Positions 35,585 to 45,333 of a stretch of 50,404 nucleotides of DNA are shown piece after piece. The notes beneath the pieces are model-generated. The model saw nothing but the letters and a program-made list of their open reading frames with translations. It was not told the origin of the DNA and made no database searches. The translations under genes and the position numbers were made by a program. The DNA lies in the NCBI GenBank assembly GCA_900548465.1, contig URKY01000014.1, positions 1 to 50,404 of the forward strand, in the 5' to 3' direction. How positions within the stretch are numbered: the stretch's first letter is position 1; every line of letters starts with the position of its first letter. The DNA comes from an uncultured Eubacterium sp. (GTDB lineage Bacteria > Bacillota > Clostridia > Lachnospirales > Lachnospiraceae).

Positions 35585-38500
35585 TTATTGATAATAGATA
35601 TCAATAACAGAATTTCTTTTATCACGTACTTTTATAGCATCATCTCCCCATACAGTATCTCCGAAATACTCTTCGCCATCAATAATAATTTTCTCGATTT
35701 GAGCATTCCAGGTATTTTTTCTGAAAGGGTTATGCAGGATAACCTTGTTAGTTGATAAAAAATTATATGTGATACGATTATTTTGATCAAACAAGTCACC
35801 GCACAGTTTTGGACGAAGAGATAAACCTAAGCGATTATCTTTATAAATAAAAGGATGTTTACCAAGAAACATGTCTGTCCAAATGTATAAAACTTCTGAG
35901 TTAGAACCTGATAGCCTGGAAACAAAATTTCGCCCGTGTAAAGTTTCATCTGGATTAGCGGAGGAGACAATGAATGAGCAATTTTCTAATATGGAACGAC
36001 CATATATTTCCGGATTGCAGAATGGAACAAACACATTTGTCAATTCTTCATAAAAACGTTCATAGATTCCACTTTCAATCAGTGAAAACAGGAATTTGTA
36101 TTCCATATGAAGAAAAATGGATTCATTTTCCTGCCATCCGGGAGTAAAAACAGCAATACGGCCAAACTCAAGTCCCTCAGTAATTGTAGGAGCACTTGTT
36201 TTGTACATTTTTAGTTTTTTATCGTATAGTTCAGAGGCTTTTACTTGGTCTAAGATATGAGAAGCTTCTGAAGGATTGGTACAGTTTCGAATTTGTTTCG
36301 CAGGTCCCTCTAAAAAGTCTACAACTTTTTGTGGTTGAAATGCGTTTACTTTAATATTTGGATAACCATTTGGGTTTTCTTTTATAATTTCATAATCAGT
36401 AGCGACATATCTAAAGTAAGTAGGACAGAGTCCGTCGCCTAGTTGCATTGCTTTTATTACTCCATCAGATAAAAGATTTATATATATATCCAGTGAATGG
36501 ATGAAATCAGGTATGTCCATAGCGACAGTTTGTCCACTGATTGAGTAACAGGTTTTGTCACGATAAGTTTCTCTTGCTGTAGCCAGAGCGTCCCATAACT
36601 CAAAACCAGAACTACATGTGGCAATGGAATCATTCACTTTAGCATATAATTCAAAAAGTTCTTCAGGAACTGTAATTGTATGATTGCTATATTTTGTTAA
36701 AACATCTTTTACAAAATGGCAAGTACGTGCAACTTCGAAATTTTCACTCATACCACTGCCAAAGAGGCTAGGGAGACCATTACAGGCATCGTTCCAGCCG
36801 GCACGGTTAGCTTCCATCTCAATACCCATCTGGCAAGGATCAAGTAGAGCGATTTTATTGACAATAATGGCAATTAACTTTTCTATTAAATTAGTATAGT
36901 AAATTTCACCGGAACTGGTTTTCAGCCAGTTCGTATCCTCGGCTTTATAGCCTAATTCATATTTTTTTGTATTTACATAGAAAGCATCTAATTGTCTTGC
37001 TTTTTTTCCGTCGAAAAAATATTTTTCGTTACGGGGTTTTACTGTTTGGTCTGAATCGAAGTATTTGTAGACCTTTGATTTGAATATTAAATCTTCTATC
37101 TTTTCTGGATAGATGCGTTGATAACATAATATCATATCTAATAAATAGTCCCATTGGTCAATGTAGTTTCCGACTTTTTCTGTAGATGATTCATAGTTTT
37201 GCTGACAAAAATCTAATATACGATGGAGAAACTCGTCAATGGAAATAGTGATTGAAATGTTATTGCTAAGAATCACATTTGCCAATGAGCCTGCCGTGAA
37301 TCTGTCTTCAAGTGCAGAAATTATTTTAGATTTTCCATGTAATACAGTATCATCAAGAAATTTATAAACGTCCTCTTTGTGTTTTTTTATTACAGAAAAG
37401 GTGCAGGCTTTTACGTACATAGGTGTATAGCCGTCTATTTGTACTAATGAATAAAATTGTCTGATGTCAAATTCATTAATCTCTGGATGAAAAATAATAT
37501 CACATCGTCTGTTTTGTAAAACGTCTCTAAAATTACCATCACCTTGAGAATAGAATTCGGCAGCAGTAGAGAATTGATTATAATCTCTCTCAGGGTCACC
37601 ATGTTTTCGGGAGAAAAGGTGAAGTACTTTATCATCATTACTGCCGGAAACAACAATAGGATATCCACCACGCAAAAAGTTATCTAAATAACTTTGGCGG
37701 AAATATTCATCAAGAATAGGATTTCCGGTTGTTGTTGCAATATCATTGGTATATTTTAATGCTAATTGGTCAGCTTCTACTAATTTTTTATTAATATATT
37801 CTTTATCTAAAATGTGTGGTATAAGACGATTAATAAAATCTTCGTTGTGTGCAAAACCACATAATGTAGATAGTGTATAGTTTTGGTTAGTACTTAACTT
37901 TTTTGCCACCGGAGCAAACGCACATGAAATTTTGTTTGTAAAGTGTTGTGAATAACCAGCTACAAATTTAAGACCGTGCATTATGAAATTTATTGGAAAT
38001 TGAAGAGATGTTTCATTTTCGAATAAGGCACATGGGTCATATATTGGGCATATAGTTCCGTTATTATCAAAACACATGTAATAATAGCCGCCAACATTTT
38101 CTTTCATTTCTGCGGCATCATCACTTTCTATGCGGGAGAAAAATAAAGGAACATCATTTTTTAAGTTACTTACGGTATTATAGGAACGCATGAGATTTGC
38201 CATTGTGGTAAATTTTGTTCCTGGAATACCATAGGGAATAATGCGCGACATACCATCTAAGATTTCAAAGTCAGCTTCTTCCCCAAGATTAGTGAAAGTT
38301 ACGTTTCTGACCAGAGCACCAAAAGGTTCATGTGGTAGAATAAAGTATGTAATTTCTGTTTTAAAGTTATGCGTGTAGTCGGTTTCAATAATGCGAAAAG
38401 AATTTGCTTTAATTCGCATAGTGCGTTTAACTTTTGCATCATAATTGACAGAAAAAGGCTCGAAGTATTCATCGTTTTTGCGTATGAATGTTCGAAAACC

Positions 38501-38728
38501 TTTTAATGAAGTGTTTTCATAGGCGATAACCGCCGGTTGAAATTCCATAATTGGATTTTCCTTTTTCTCAATACCAAAACTAGTCAGGCATTGTCCCCTG
38601 TTTACGTAAAAACTCCATAGAGGAATTCCATCTTCCCCGGTAAGTCCCGGAAGAAAACTGGTAAAGGGGGCTTTAGAATCGTAATTTTCAATGATAAATT
38701 CATTGTTTTCAAGTCTGTAATCACTCAT
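35585..38728 (-). CDS. GH94-like (cellobiose phosphorylase-related) protein with altered catalytic motif
   Basis: The 1047-residue cytoplasmic protein has the overall look of the GH94 family: an N-terminal beta-sandwich (LPGLTGEDGIPLWSFYVNRG), then an (alpha/alpha)6 region with HGDPERDYNQF, ANRAGWNDACNGLPSLFG and GLEFGRIAVFTPGWQEN. In typical GH94 phosphorylases the motif is DWND and its first Asp is the catalytic acid; here that position is Gly644 (AGWND). I recall a group of GH94-like proteins with a GWND motif, so this may be a distinct subfamily and not a damaged gene; the frame is intact. The start overlaps the stop of the AraC gene by 4 nt (ATGA), implying coupled translation. Phosphorylase activity is uncertain. 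Confidence 0.7.
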   Translation of the reverse strand: MSDYRLENNEFIIENYDSKAPFTSFLPGLTGEDGIPLWSFYVNRGQCLTSFGIEKKENPIMEFQPAVIAYENTSLKGFRTFIRKNDEYFEPFSVNYDAKVKRTMRIKANSFRIIETDYTHNFKTEITYFILPHEPFGALVRNVTFTNLGEEADFEILDGMSRIIPYGIPGTKFTTMANLMRSYNTVSNLKNDVPLFFSRIESDDAAEMKENVGGYYYMCFDNNGTICPIYDPCALFENETSLQFPINFIMHGLKFVAGYSQHFTNKISCAFAPVAKKLSTNQNYTLSTLCGFAHNEDFINRLIPHILDKEYINKKLVEADQLALKYTNDIATTTGNPILDEYFRQSYLDNFLRGGYPIVVSGSNDDKVLHLFSRKHGDPERDYNQFSTAAEFYSQGDGNFRDVLQNRRCDIIFHPEINEFDIRQFYSLVQIDGYTPMYVKACTFSVIKKHKEDVYKFLDDTVLHGKSKIISALEDRFTAGSLANVILSNNISITISIDEFLHRILDFCQQNYESSTEKVGNYIDQWDYLLDMILCYQRIYPEKIEDLIFKSKVYKYFDSDQTVKPRNEKYFFDGKKARQLDAFYVNTKKYELGYKAEDTNWLKTSSGEIYYTNLIEKLIAIIVNKIALLDPCQMGIEMEANRAGWNDACNGLPSLFGSGMSENFEVARTCHFVKDVLTKYSNHTITVPEELFELYAKVNDSIATCSSGFELWDALATARETYRDKTCYSISGQTVAMDIPDFIHSLDIYINLLSDGVIKAMQLGDGLCPTYFRYVATDYEIIKENPNGYPNIKVNAFQPQKVVDFLEGPAKQIRNCTNPSEASHILDQVKASELYDKKLKMYKTSAPTITEGLEFGRIAVFTPGWQENESIFLHMEYKFLFSLIESGIYERFYEELTNVFVPFCNPEIYGRSILENCSFIVSSANPDETLHGRNFVSRLSGSNSEVLYIWTDMFLGKHPFIYKDNRLGLSLRPKLCGDLFDQNNRITYNFLSTNKVILHNPFRKNTWNAQIEKIIIDGEEYFGDTVWGDDAIKVRDKRNSVIDIYYQ

Positions 38729-39699
38729 AATAAATATATCTGCCTAAAAGGCATGTCCTTTCTAAAAATTATTATATGAAACGCCATGGTATTTTTTATT
38801 GACTCACGGCGTTTGATTATAGTTCCATCTTTTTTTGAGGTTGATACGAAAGAAGCATCCAGGTGTTTTTGCCTATATTGGGAAGGTGTGATTCCTTCCG
38901 CATTGGTGAAGACACGGCTGAAATACATCTGGTCCGGAAAACCTGTCTGCTCAGCAACTTGTCTAATGGACATTGTTGAGAGCAGCATGGATTTTGCCTT
39001 TTCTATTCTTAAATTCGTAAGATAGGCTTTAGGGCTAAGACCAAAATGTTTTGTAAACGTTTTGGAAAGCCAGCTGGAACTGTAATTCAGTTCTTTGGCA
39101 ATAGAAGTAATGCTGATTTTGTTTGGATAATTAGTATTGAAAATTTCTAATACTTTTTCTAAAATCAAATCATTTTTGGAAGAAATATATGTAATAGTAC
39201 AGATATCTCTGGAAATTGTGTACAATAATTCTAACATTAGAATAGATGATATATCCATAAAATGAAGTTTTCTGTTTAGCAGTTCATTAATAATTTTATC
39301 AAAAATAGTATCATATTCAGGACAGATAGTTCCCATAAATGCATGTTTCGTTGAAAGGTTTAATTCTCCAAGAATATTGTCAACATTATCTCCGGTAAAA
39401 TGAACCCAGTAAATATCAGGTGCATCTTTAAGGAAAAATTCATAATGCAGTAATTCGCTTGGTTTATAAATTAGAATTCCACCTGCAGAAATTGAATATT
39501 GTTTTTTGTCAATATAGTAGTAAATGGTGCCATGCTTTACATATAGTAACTGATAATCCTGTCGCTTTTTTTGATTTACGCAGAAAGAATCATGGGTATA
39601 CAAAACATGCCTTCCACAGCTGGTGGCAATTACGGGATATTCATAGTTGGGTAAATCTATTTCGGAACTTGAATAACATGAACTATTAATAGATAACAT
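38725..39699 (-). CDS. AraC-family transcriptional regulator with cupin-type sensing domain
   Basis: The 324-residue product starts at 39699 (MLSINSSC), 6 nt after GGAGG (39706-39710, minus strand). A longer frame to 39804 is rejected because it would contain the promoter. The N-terminal half is the AraC sugar-sensing cupin (YQLLYVKHGTIYYYIDKK, YSISAGGILIYKPSELLHYE), and the C-terminal half holds two helix-turn-helix motifs (ISITSIAKELNYSSSWLSKT; MSIRQVAEQTGFPDQMYFSR) ending with GITPSQYRQKH and a 45-residue tail. It probably senses a sugar from the imported glycan and activates the four promoters described here, including its own. Confidence 0.93.
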   Translation of the reverse strand: MLSINSSCYSSSEIDLPNYEYPVIATSCGRHVLYTHDSFCVNQKKRQDYQLLYVKHGTIYYYIDKKQYSISAGGILIYKPSELLHYEFFLKDAPDIYWVHFTGDNVDNILGELNLSTKHAFMGTICPEYDTIFDKIINELLNRKLHFMDISSILMLELLYTISRDICTITYISSKNDLILEKVLEIFNTNYPNKISITSIAKELNYSSSWLSKTFTKHFGLSPKAYLTNLRIEKAKSMLLSTMSIRQVAEQTGFPDQMYFSRVFTNAEGITPSQYRQKHLDASFVSTSKKDGTIIKRRESIKNTMAFHIIIFRKDMPFRQIYLL

Positions 39700-39727
39700 A
39701 AGATACCTCCACGAATAAATTAATTTT

Positions 39728-39790
39728 ATTATAACAAGAACAACTAAAAAAAAGAATGGATTTAATTGACAGTAGATAAAAAAATATGGA
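39728..39790 (-). promoter_or_regulatory. Predicted AraC-bound promoter of the regulator gene
   Basis: On the minus strand, TCCATAT starts at 39790, TCCATTC starts at 39760 (30 bp later) and TATAAT starts at 39733 (27 bp later). The spacings match those of the three plus-strand sites. The predicted leader is only about 22 nt long. The layout suggests autoregulation. Confidence 0.7.
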
Positions 39791-39879
39791 TTTTTTTGTT
39801 GCATATAATGGAATTATTTCTATATATGTCCTGTAAAAATATATTTTTGATAAATTTAAAAAGAAATATAAAAAATAAA

Positions 39880-39941
39880 TCCATATCAATCAAAAGAAGT
39901 GTAAAAAATCCATATGCTTTATTGTCAAAATAAAGTAATAT
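39880..39941 (+). promoter_or_regulatory. Predicted AraC-bound promoter of the GH31/GH2 operon
   Basis: TCCATAT at 39880 and at 39909 (29 bp apart, both preceded by A-rich sequence) and a -10-like TAATAT at 39936 (27 bp after the second). It faces away from the minus-strand site; the outer half-sites of the two promoters are 90 bp apart. Confidence 0.7.
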
Positions 39942-40001
39942 AAAATTACATAAACAGTAGTAAGTAGTAGTAAGTAAACAAATATAGAAGGGACGGATTT
40001 T

Positions 40002-42350
40002 ATGGATAAGAAAAAAATGTACCGTCAGGTGGAAAAAAATGAATTTGGTAAATTTAATAGTGGAGCATCGCCAACAGAACCAATTGTAGATGAATGGAGA
40101 ATATTGGAAAAAATGGTTGATATTGTAAAGTTCGAGGAACGGTTAAAGATTACATATCAATTAGGAAATGAAAATATAGATTTTGTCATATCGGCTCCAA
40201 GTTTGGGAGGAATCCGAATTACAACAACAGAGAGTAGTTTTTTTAATCCGACAGAAAGAGAAGAAATTCATTTTATAGAAAGTGACGACAAGGATATTAT
40301 TCTTTTTAGGACAATGGATGGTACAGAATTTCATTTAGTAAATGGTCCGGAGTGGACAATCAAAATTTTTGATATTTATAATGTACTTCAATATTGTTTG
40401 ACAAAAGACAGCGTTCGTTTTGGATTCTATGAAAATAAATTAGTAAAAATCCGCTTGGAATTTGATATTGATCCAGATGATGTGCTTTTAGGAATGGGAG
40501 AAAAATTTTCAGATATAAACCAAAATGGGAAACGACAGTTTCTTTGGAATACGAATTGTGAATATAATATTGATAGTGATGGATTGGAATTGTGGAAATC
40601 TTATAAAAATGTTCCATTGTTACATAGTTCCAGAGGCAATACGTTGTTTTATGCTTCTTATTATCCGGCTGTCAGCGACTTGGGATATACAAATCCGTAT
40701 AAAGGAATATGGGAGTTTTGGGAAACAGAATTTGATATATATATTTGGACAGGAACTTTAGACAAAAGGTTACGTTCTTATACAAGATTGACAGGAAAGC
40801 CGTTTCTTCCACCTAAATGGGCGTTTCGTTATACTATGGGGGCAGGAAATCAGGTATGGTATGGGGAGAATTGGGAAAAGGAAAATAATCCGGAAAAATA
40901 CTTAAAGATATTAAAGGAAATGTTGAATGGATATAGGAGATTAGGAATTACAAATCTTTCTGCAATATATGGAGAAGGATGGATTTCAGAAAATAGGATT
41001 GCTTATGAAATACTTAATGCACAAGGAATTCGTATGATTGTCTGGTGTACACCGGATTCAGAGTTAGAACAGAATAGAAAATATCTGCCAAACGTTAAGG
41101 AGGAAGACTATCCTATCATTAAAATAAAAGAAGGTTCGAAACAGGAATCAGGGGGACGTATTGATTTTTTTAACCACAATGCAAAAGTTTTAATTAGAAA
41201 CCAAAAGAATGATTATTTTATTAAGGGTATGCGTGGTGGAATGCTGGGATATAGTGAACAGATTACAGAGGACGATATGTATTGCAATGGTATTACAGGA
41301 AAAGAGATGCATAATTGGGGGGCATACTGGTACACAAAGGTTTATGGTGAGGCAACGCGGGAAATCATAGATGACGATTATATATATTATTGTCGGGAAG
41401 GGTGTGCAGGAAGTCAGCAGTGGGCAGCAGTTTATTCGGGAAATCAGCCAGCAGAGCTGTATGGATTAAAACAACAATTAAATGCAGGATTATCTGCCGG
41501 CTTATGTGGATTCGCAGTATGGGGTGGAGATATGGCAGGTTATGAAGGTAAGCCGAATGTAGAGACTTACATCAGAGGAGTTGAGTTTGCAGCTTTTCAG
41601 CCATTAATGCGGAGTCATGGAACAAAAACACGCTGTCCATGGGATTTTGGAAAAGAGGCGGAAACAGTATATTTGAAATATTATTGGTTACGGGAAAACC
41701 TTATAGAAATGCTTTATAGTGCGGCAATTTCATCAAATCATAGAGGATTACCAATGATGAAAGCAATGGCTCTGGCGTTTCCTGAAGAGAAAGATTATCT
41801 GAACAATGGAGAACAATATTTATTCTGCGATACAATATTAGTTGCACCGGTTCTGGAAGAAAAGGCACAGACAAAGAAAGTCTGTTTTCCGAAAGGAACA
41901 TGGTATGAATTGTGGAGTGGTAATGAAGTTTTAGGAAGTTGTGAGAGAGAGGTTCCGGTATCTTTAAAAGATTGTCCGGCATATTTAAAGTCCGGAATTG
42001 TACTTCCTGTTATTATGAATGAAAAAATGAAGTGGGCGGTCCCATTTTCAGAACAGAATCAGACAAAAGTGATAGTGATTACACCACCGAATATGGATGC
42101 TGAATATCGTTATTATGCAGAGGAAGATGATAAATATGTATTCAAGTGTGTAAAAGAAGATGAAAGAGTATTTACAATTTATTCTTTGAAAGACATTTTC
42201 ATTAATAAACTCTTAATATATGGAAACGTGCATGAAATAGAGGTTGATGGCAAGAAAGAGGAATTTTCTATTGTATATGAAAATCAGACGATGACTGCAC
42301 TTAGATTAAAGAGCGATAGGTGGAATAAACTGACAATTACTTGTAAATAA
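40002..42350 (+). CDS. GH31-family protein lacking both catalytic Asp residues (predicted pseudoenzyme)
   Basis: The 782-residue protein has no signal peptide and is a full-length GH31 by layout (GMGEKFSDINQNGKRQFLWN, KPFLPPKWAFRYTMGAG, FQPLMRSHGTKTRCPWDFG, LAFPEEKDYLNNGEQYLFCD). Aligned with the three other GH31 proteins here, the nucleophile motif VDFGE/VDFTE is LGYSE, so the Asp is Gly416 (codon GGA at 41247), and the acid/base GDQ is GNQ, so the Asp is Asn481 (codon AAT at 41442). The frame is intact and the surrounding motifs are conserved, so it does not look decayed. Its start follows AAGGGAC. It is the first gene after the AraC-type promoter and is followed by a GH2. A sugar-binding or regulatory role, or unusual chemistry, are both possible. 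Confidence 0.88.
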   Translation: MDKKKMYRQVEKNEFGKFNSGASPTEPIVDEWRILEKMVDIVKFEERLKITYQLGNENIDFVISAPSLGGIRITTTESSFFNPTEREEIHFIESDDKDIILFRTMDGTEFHLVNGPEWTIKIFDIYNVLQYCLTKDSVRFGFYENKLVKIRLEFDIDPDDVLLGMGEKFSDINQNGKRQFLWNTNCEYNIDSDGLELWKSYKNVPLLHSSRGNTLFYASYYPAVSDLGYTNPYKGIWEFWETEFDIYIWTGTLDKRLRSYTRLTGKPFLPPKWAFRYTMGAGNQVWYGENWEKENNPEKYLKILKEMLNGYRRLGITNLSAIYGEGWISENRIAYEILNAQGIRMIVWCTPDSELEQNRKYLPNVKEEDYPIIKIKEGSKQESGGRIDFFNHNAKVLIRNQKNDYFIKGMRGGMLGYSEQITEDDMYCNGITGKEMHNWGAYWYTKVYGEATREIIDDDYIYYCREGCAGSQQWAAVYSGNQPAELYGLKQQLNAGLSAGLCGFAVWGGDMAGYEGKPNVETYIRGVEFAAFQPLMRSHGTKTRCPWDFGKEAETVYLKYYWLRENLIEMLYSAAISSNHRGLPMMKAMALAFPEEKDYLNNGEQYLFCDTILVAPVLEEKAQTKKVCFPKGTWYELWSGNEVLGSCEREVPVSLKDCPAYLKSGIVLPVIMNEKMKWAVPFSEQNQTKVIVITPPNMDAEYRYYAEEDDKYVFKCVKEDERVFTIYSLKDIFINKLLIYGNVHEIEVDGKKEEFSIVYENQTMTALRLKSDRWNKLTITCK

Positions 42351-42377
42351 ATAACAAGCTTAGAAAGAGAGAGGAAA

Positions 42378-45230
42378 ATGAGAAATTACGAGAATCCGTT
42401 GGTAACCAGCGAAAATAGAATGAATCCTAGGAGTTACTATATTCCTGAAGGAGTATCGGAACTTCAAATGTTAAATGGAGAGTGGAGTTTTAAATATTAC
42501 AAACGAGATATTGATGTCAAAGATGAAATTGCAGACTGGGACAAGATAATGGTTCCTTCCTGCTGGCAGTTACAGGGATATGATGATTTAAATTATACCA
42601 ATATTAATTATCCATATCCTGTAGATCCACCTTATGTTCCGGATGATAATCCATGTGGAGTATATCAGAGAGAGTTTGATATAAAGAAAGTATGGGGAAA
42701 GATTTATTTTGTGTTGGAAGGTGTTTCTTCCTGTGCGTATATATATGTTAATAAAGAATATGTAGGATTTACACAAGGAAGTCATTTACAGGCAGAGTTT
42801 GACATTACGAAGTTTGTGACTAAGGGAACGAATACGATTCAGGTAAGAGTTTTAAAATGGTGTTGCGGAAGTTATTTGGAAGATCAGGATTTTCTAAGAT
42901 ATAATGGTATTTTCAGGGATTGCTATATTCTACAGCGTCCGAAAGATCATATAGAAGATGTGAGGATTTTATCAGATGCGGAGAAGATTTCAGTAGATGT
43001 GGGAAAAGAAGCAGATATTGCATTATTAGATGCAGAAGAAAATGTTCTTCAGTTGGAGAGGAATGCATGCAATGTAGAATGGAAGATAGAGAATCCTATA
43101 TTGTGGAATGCGGAAAAACCATATTTGTACACAATCAAAATTAAGCGAAACGGAGAAGAAATTGTCCAGAAAACAGGAATGAGAAGTATTGCTATTTCGG
43201 AAAAGTCAGAACTTTTGATTAATGGTGTGCCTGTAAAACTACATGGGGTAAATCATCATGATACAGATCCAAAAACGGGCTGGTATCAGACCCCGGAAGC
43301 ACTGGTGAAAGATTTAAAATTAATGAAAGAATTGAATATTAACTGTATTCGTACCTCACATTATCCACCGACACCGCATATGATTGAACTGTGTGATGAA
43401 ATGGGATTTTATGTTATTCTGGAAAATGATATGGAAACGCATGGATTTCGTATGAGAAATCCTAATGAAGAGGACCGATATGATATAGAGACAGGAGAAT
43501 GGCCATGTCAGAGAGCCGAATGGAAGAAAGAGATGGTTGAGCGTATGCAAAGAACTGTTATGCGGGATAAGAACCATACCAGCGTTATTATGTGGTCATT
43601 AGGAAATGAAAGTGCTTTTGGAGAAAACATGAAAGAGATGGTCCGCTTCATTAGAACGCAGAAGGATTGTCGTTTAATACATAGTGAAGATGCCAGCAGA
43701 TTAGGAGAAAGTGATTATGTAGATGTACATTCTACAATGTATCATTCTCTCGAAGAAGTAGAAGCGTTTTTTAAAACAGGAAGCAAACAGCCATATTTTT
43801 TCTGTGAATATTGCCACGCTATGGGAAATGGACCGGGGGATATATATGATTATAATGAACTGATTCATGCAACGCCACAAATGATAGGAGGATGTGTATG
43901 GGAATGGGCAGATCATGTTGTTTTGGATGAAAAGGGAGTACAGAGATACGGTGGAGATTTTCAAAATGAAAAAACACATGACAGTAATTTCTGCTGTGAC
44001 GGTATGGTTTTTTCTGATAGAAGTATTAGAAGTGGTTCCTTAGAAGTAAAAACAGCATATCAGCCAATGGTGACGCAGTATGAGAATGGCGTGCTTACAG
44101 TAACAAACAGATATGATTTTACAAATATGGAAGATTGTGAATTTACATATGAAATACAGGCAGATGGGAAAACGATTGTATTCAGAACGATGAAACTGGT
44201 GATAGAACCACATGAGAGCCTGAAATTAAACATAGATGTGCCAAAGGTAGAATATCAATATGGATTGTATTTAAACTGCAGATTATACAAAGAGGGGAAG
44301 GAGTATGCTGTCACACAGCATAAGTTAGCAGATACCCCGGCAAGACAGAAAAGTGATGAAGCAGCGGTACAGGCAGTGTATGAAGGAGAAAATGTGGTTA
44401 TAACCGGGGAACATTTTCGATATGTATTTTCCAGACATTATGGAACATTTACGAGTATGAAAATCAATGGAAAAGAGCAATTGGCAGGACCAATGAGACT
44501 TACAGCATGGCGGGCACCTACGGATAATGACTGTAATGCACAGTTAGAGTGGGGCGGATTAGAGAGTTACCGTCAAAATGGCAGAAGTGAAAATTTAGAC
44601 AAACAGTTTTCTAAAATATATGATTGCGAAATCAAGGATGGAAGAATTATTGTAAAAGGAGCCTTAGCTGGAGTAGCGAGAAGACCATTTTTTAAATATA
44701 TGATGTCAGTTAATGTTACAAAGGATGGTAGGATTGATATACTTTTAGAAGGCAACGTTCATGAAAGAACAAAATATTTGCCGAGACTTGGTTTTGAGTT
44801 TGATATTCCCGAAAGTAATGCAGCATTTACATATTATGGACGTGGAGAAGGTGAAACATATTGCGACGAGTGCCATTATGCAACGATTGGCATGTATGAA
44901 AGTAATGCAGAAAAAGAATATGTTCATTATGTGAGACCACAGGAACATGGAAATCATATAGATGTTAAGATGCTGAAAATAGGAAATTTAAAGTTTGAAA
45001 CAGAAAAGACATTTGAATGTAAGGTCTCTCAGTATAGTACAGAAGTGTTAACCAGAGCAAAGCATACGGATGAATTAATTAAGGATGGAAAAACACATGT
45101 AAGGGTAGACTATAAAGTTTCAGGTGTAGGTTCTAATGCCTGTGGACCATTTCTGGCTGAAAAGTATCAGTTAAATGATAAACAGATATGTTTTGAAGTA
45201 GAGATAAGCCCTGATGAACATTATGAGTAA
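42378..45230 (+). CDS. GH2 beta-galactosidase, LacZ type
   Basis: The 950-residue cytoplasmic protein has the complete LacZ layout: sugar-binding jelly roll (MVPSCWQLQGYDDLNYTNI, NPCGVYQREF), immunoglobulin-like domains, a TIM barrel starting GVNHHDTDP, acid/base E411 (LGNES) and nucleophile E477 (FCEYCHAMGNGPG), and the C-terminal beta-galactosidase small-chain domain (RAPTDND, YYGRGEGETY). ATG at 42378 follows GAGAGG, 27 nt after the GH31 pseudoenzyme gene, so the pair is one operon under the AraC-type promoter. It likely removes beta-galactosyl residues from imported oligosaccharides. The operon ends at the terminator at 45285. Confidence 0.93.
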   Translation: MRNYENPLVTSENRMNPRSYYIPEGVSELQMLNGEWSFKYYKRDIDVKDEIADWDKIMVPSCWQLQGYDDLNYTNINYPYPVDPPYVPDDNPCGVYQREFDIKKVWGKIYFVLEGVSSCAYIYVNKEYVGFTQGSHLQAEFDITKFVTKGTNTIQVRVLKWCCGSYLEDQDFLRYNGIFRDCYILQRPKDHIEDVRILSDAEKISVDVGKEADIALLDAEENVLQLERNACNVEWKIENPILWNAEKPYLYTIKIKRNGEEIVQKTGMRSIAISEKSELLINGVPVKLHGVNHHDTDPKTGWYQTPEALVKDLKLMKELNINCIRTSHYPPTPHMIELCDEMGFYVILENDMETHGFRMRNPNEEDRYDIETGEWPCQRAEWKKEMVERMQRTVMRDKNHTSVIMWSLGNESAFGENMKEMVRFIRTQKDCRLIHSEDASRLGESDYVDVHSTMYHSLEEVEAFFKTGSKQPYFFCEYCHAMGNGPGDIYDYNELIHATPQMIGGCVWEWADHVVLDEKGVQRYGGDFQNEKTHDSNFCCDGMVFSDRSIRSGSLEVKTAYQPMVTQYENGVLTVTNRYDFTNMEDCEFTYEIQADGKTIVFRTMKLVIEPHESLKLNIDVPKVEYQYGLYLNCRLYKEGKEYAVTQHKLADTPARQKSDEAAVQAVYEGENVVITGEHFRYVFSRHYGTFTSMKINGKEQLAGPMRLTAWRAPTDNDCNAQLEWGGLESYRQNGRSENLDKQFSKIYDCEIKDGRIIVKGALAGVARRPFFKYMMSVNVTKDGRIDILLEGNVHERTKYLPRLGFEFDIPESNAAFTYYGRGEGETYCDECHYATIGMYESNAEKEYVHYVRPQEHGNHIDVKMLKIGNLKFETEKTFECKVSQYSTEVLTRAKHTDELIKDGKTHVRVDYKVSGVGSNACGPFLAEKYQLNDKQICFEVEISPDEHYE

Positions 45231-45284
45231 AAATAATAAAGTATATTATAGTGAAAGGGGATGAAAAATTACCCTGACAGATGA

Positions 45285-45316
45285 CCTGCATCAGCTAATG
45301 CTGATGCAGGTTTTTT
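45285..45316 (+). terminator. Intrinsic terminator after the GH2 gene
   Basis: CCTGCATCAGC (45285-45295), loop TAAT, GCTGATGCAGG (45300-45310), then six T. It is a perfect 11-bp stem. Confidence 0.93.
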
Positions 45317-45333
45317 CATTTCAAAACGATGTT

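Noticed and set aside
39700..39804. Longer N-terminus for the AraC protein (35 extra hydrophobic residues)
   Set aside because: The extension covers the predicted half-site and -10, and the internal ATG at 39699 has a well-placed GGAGG.
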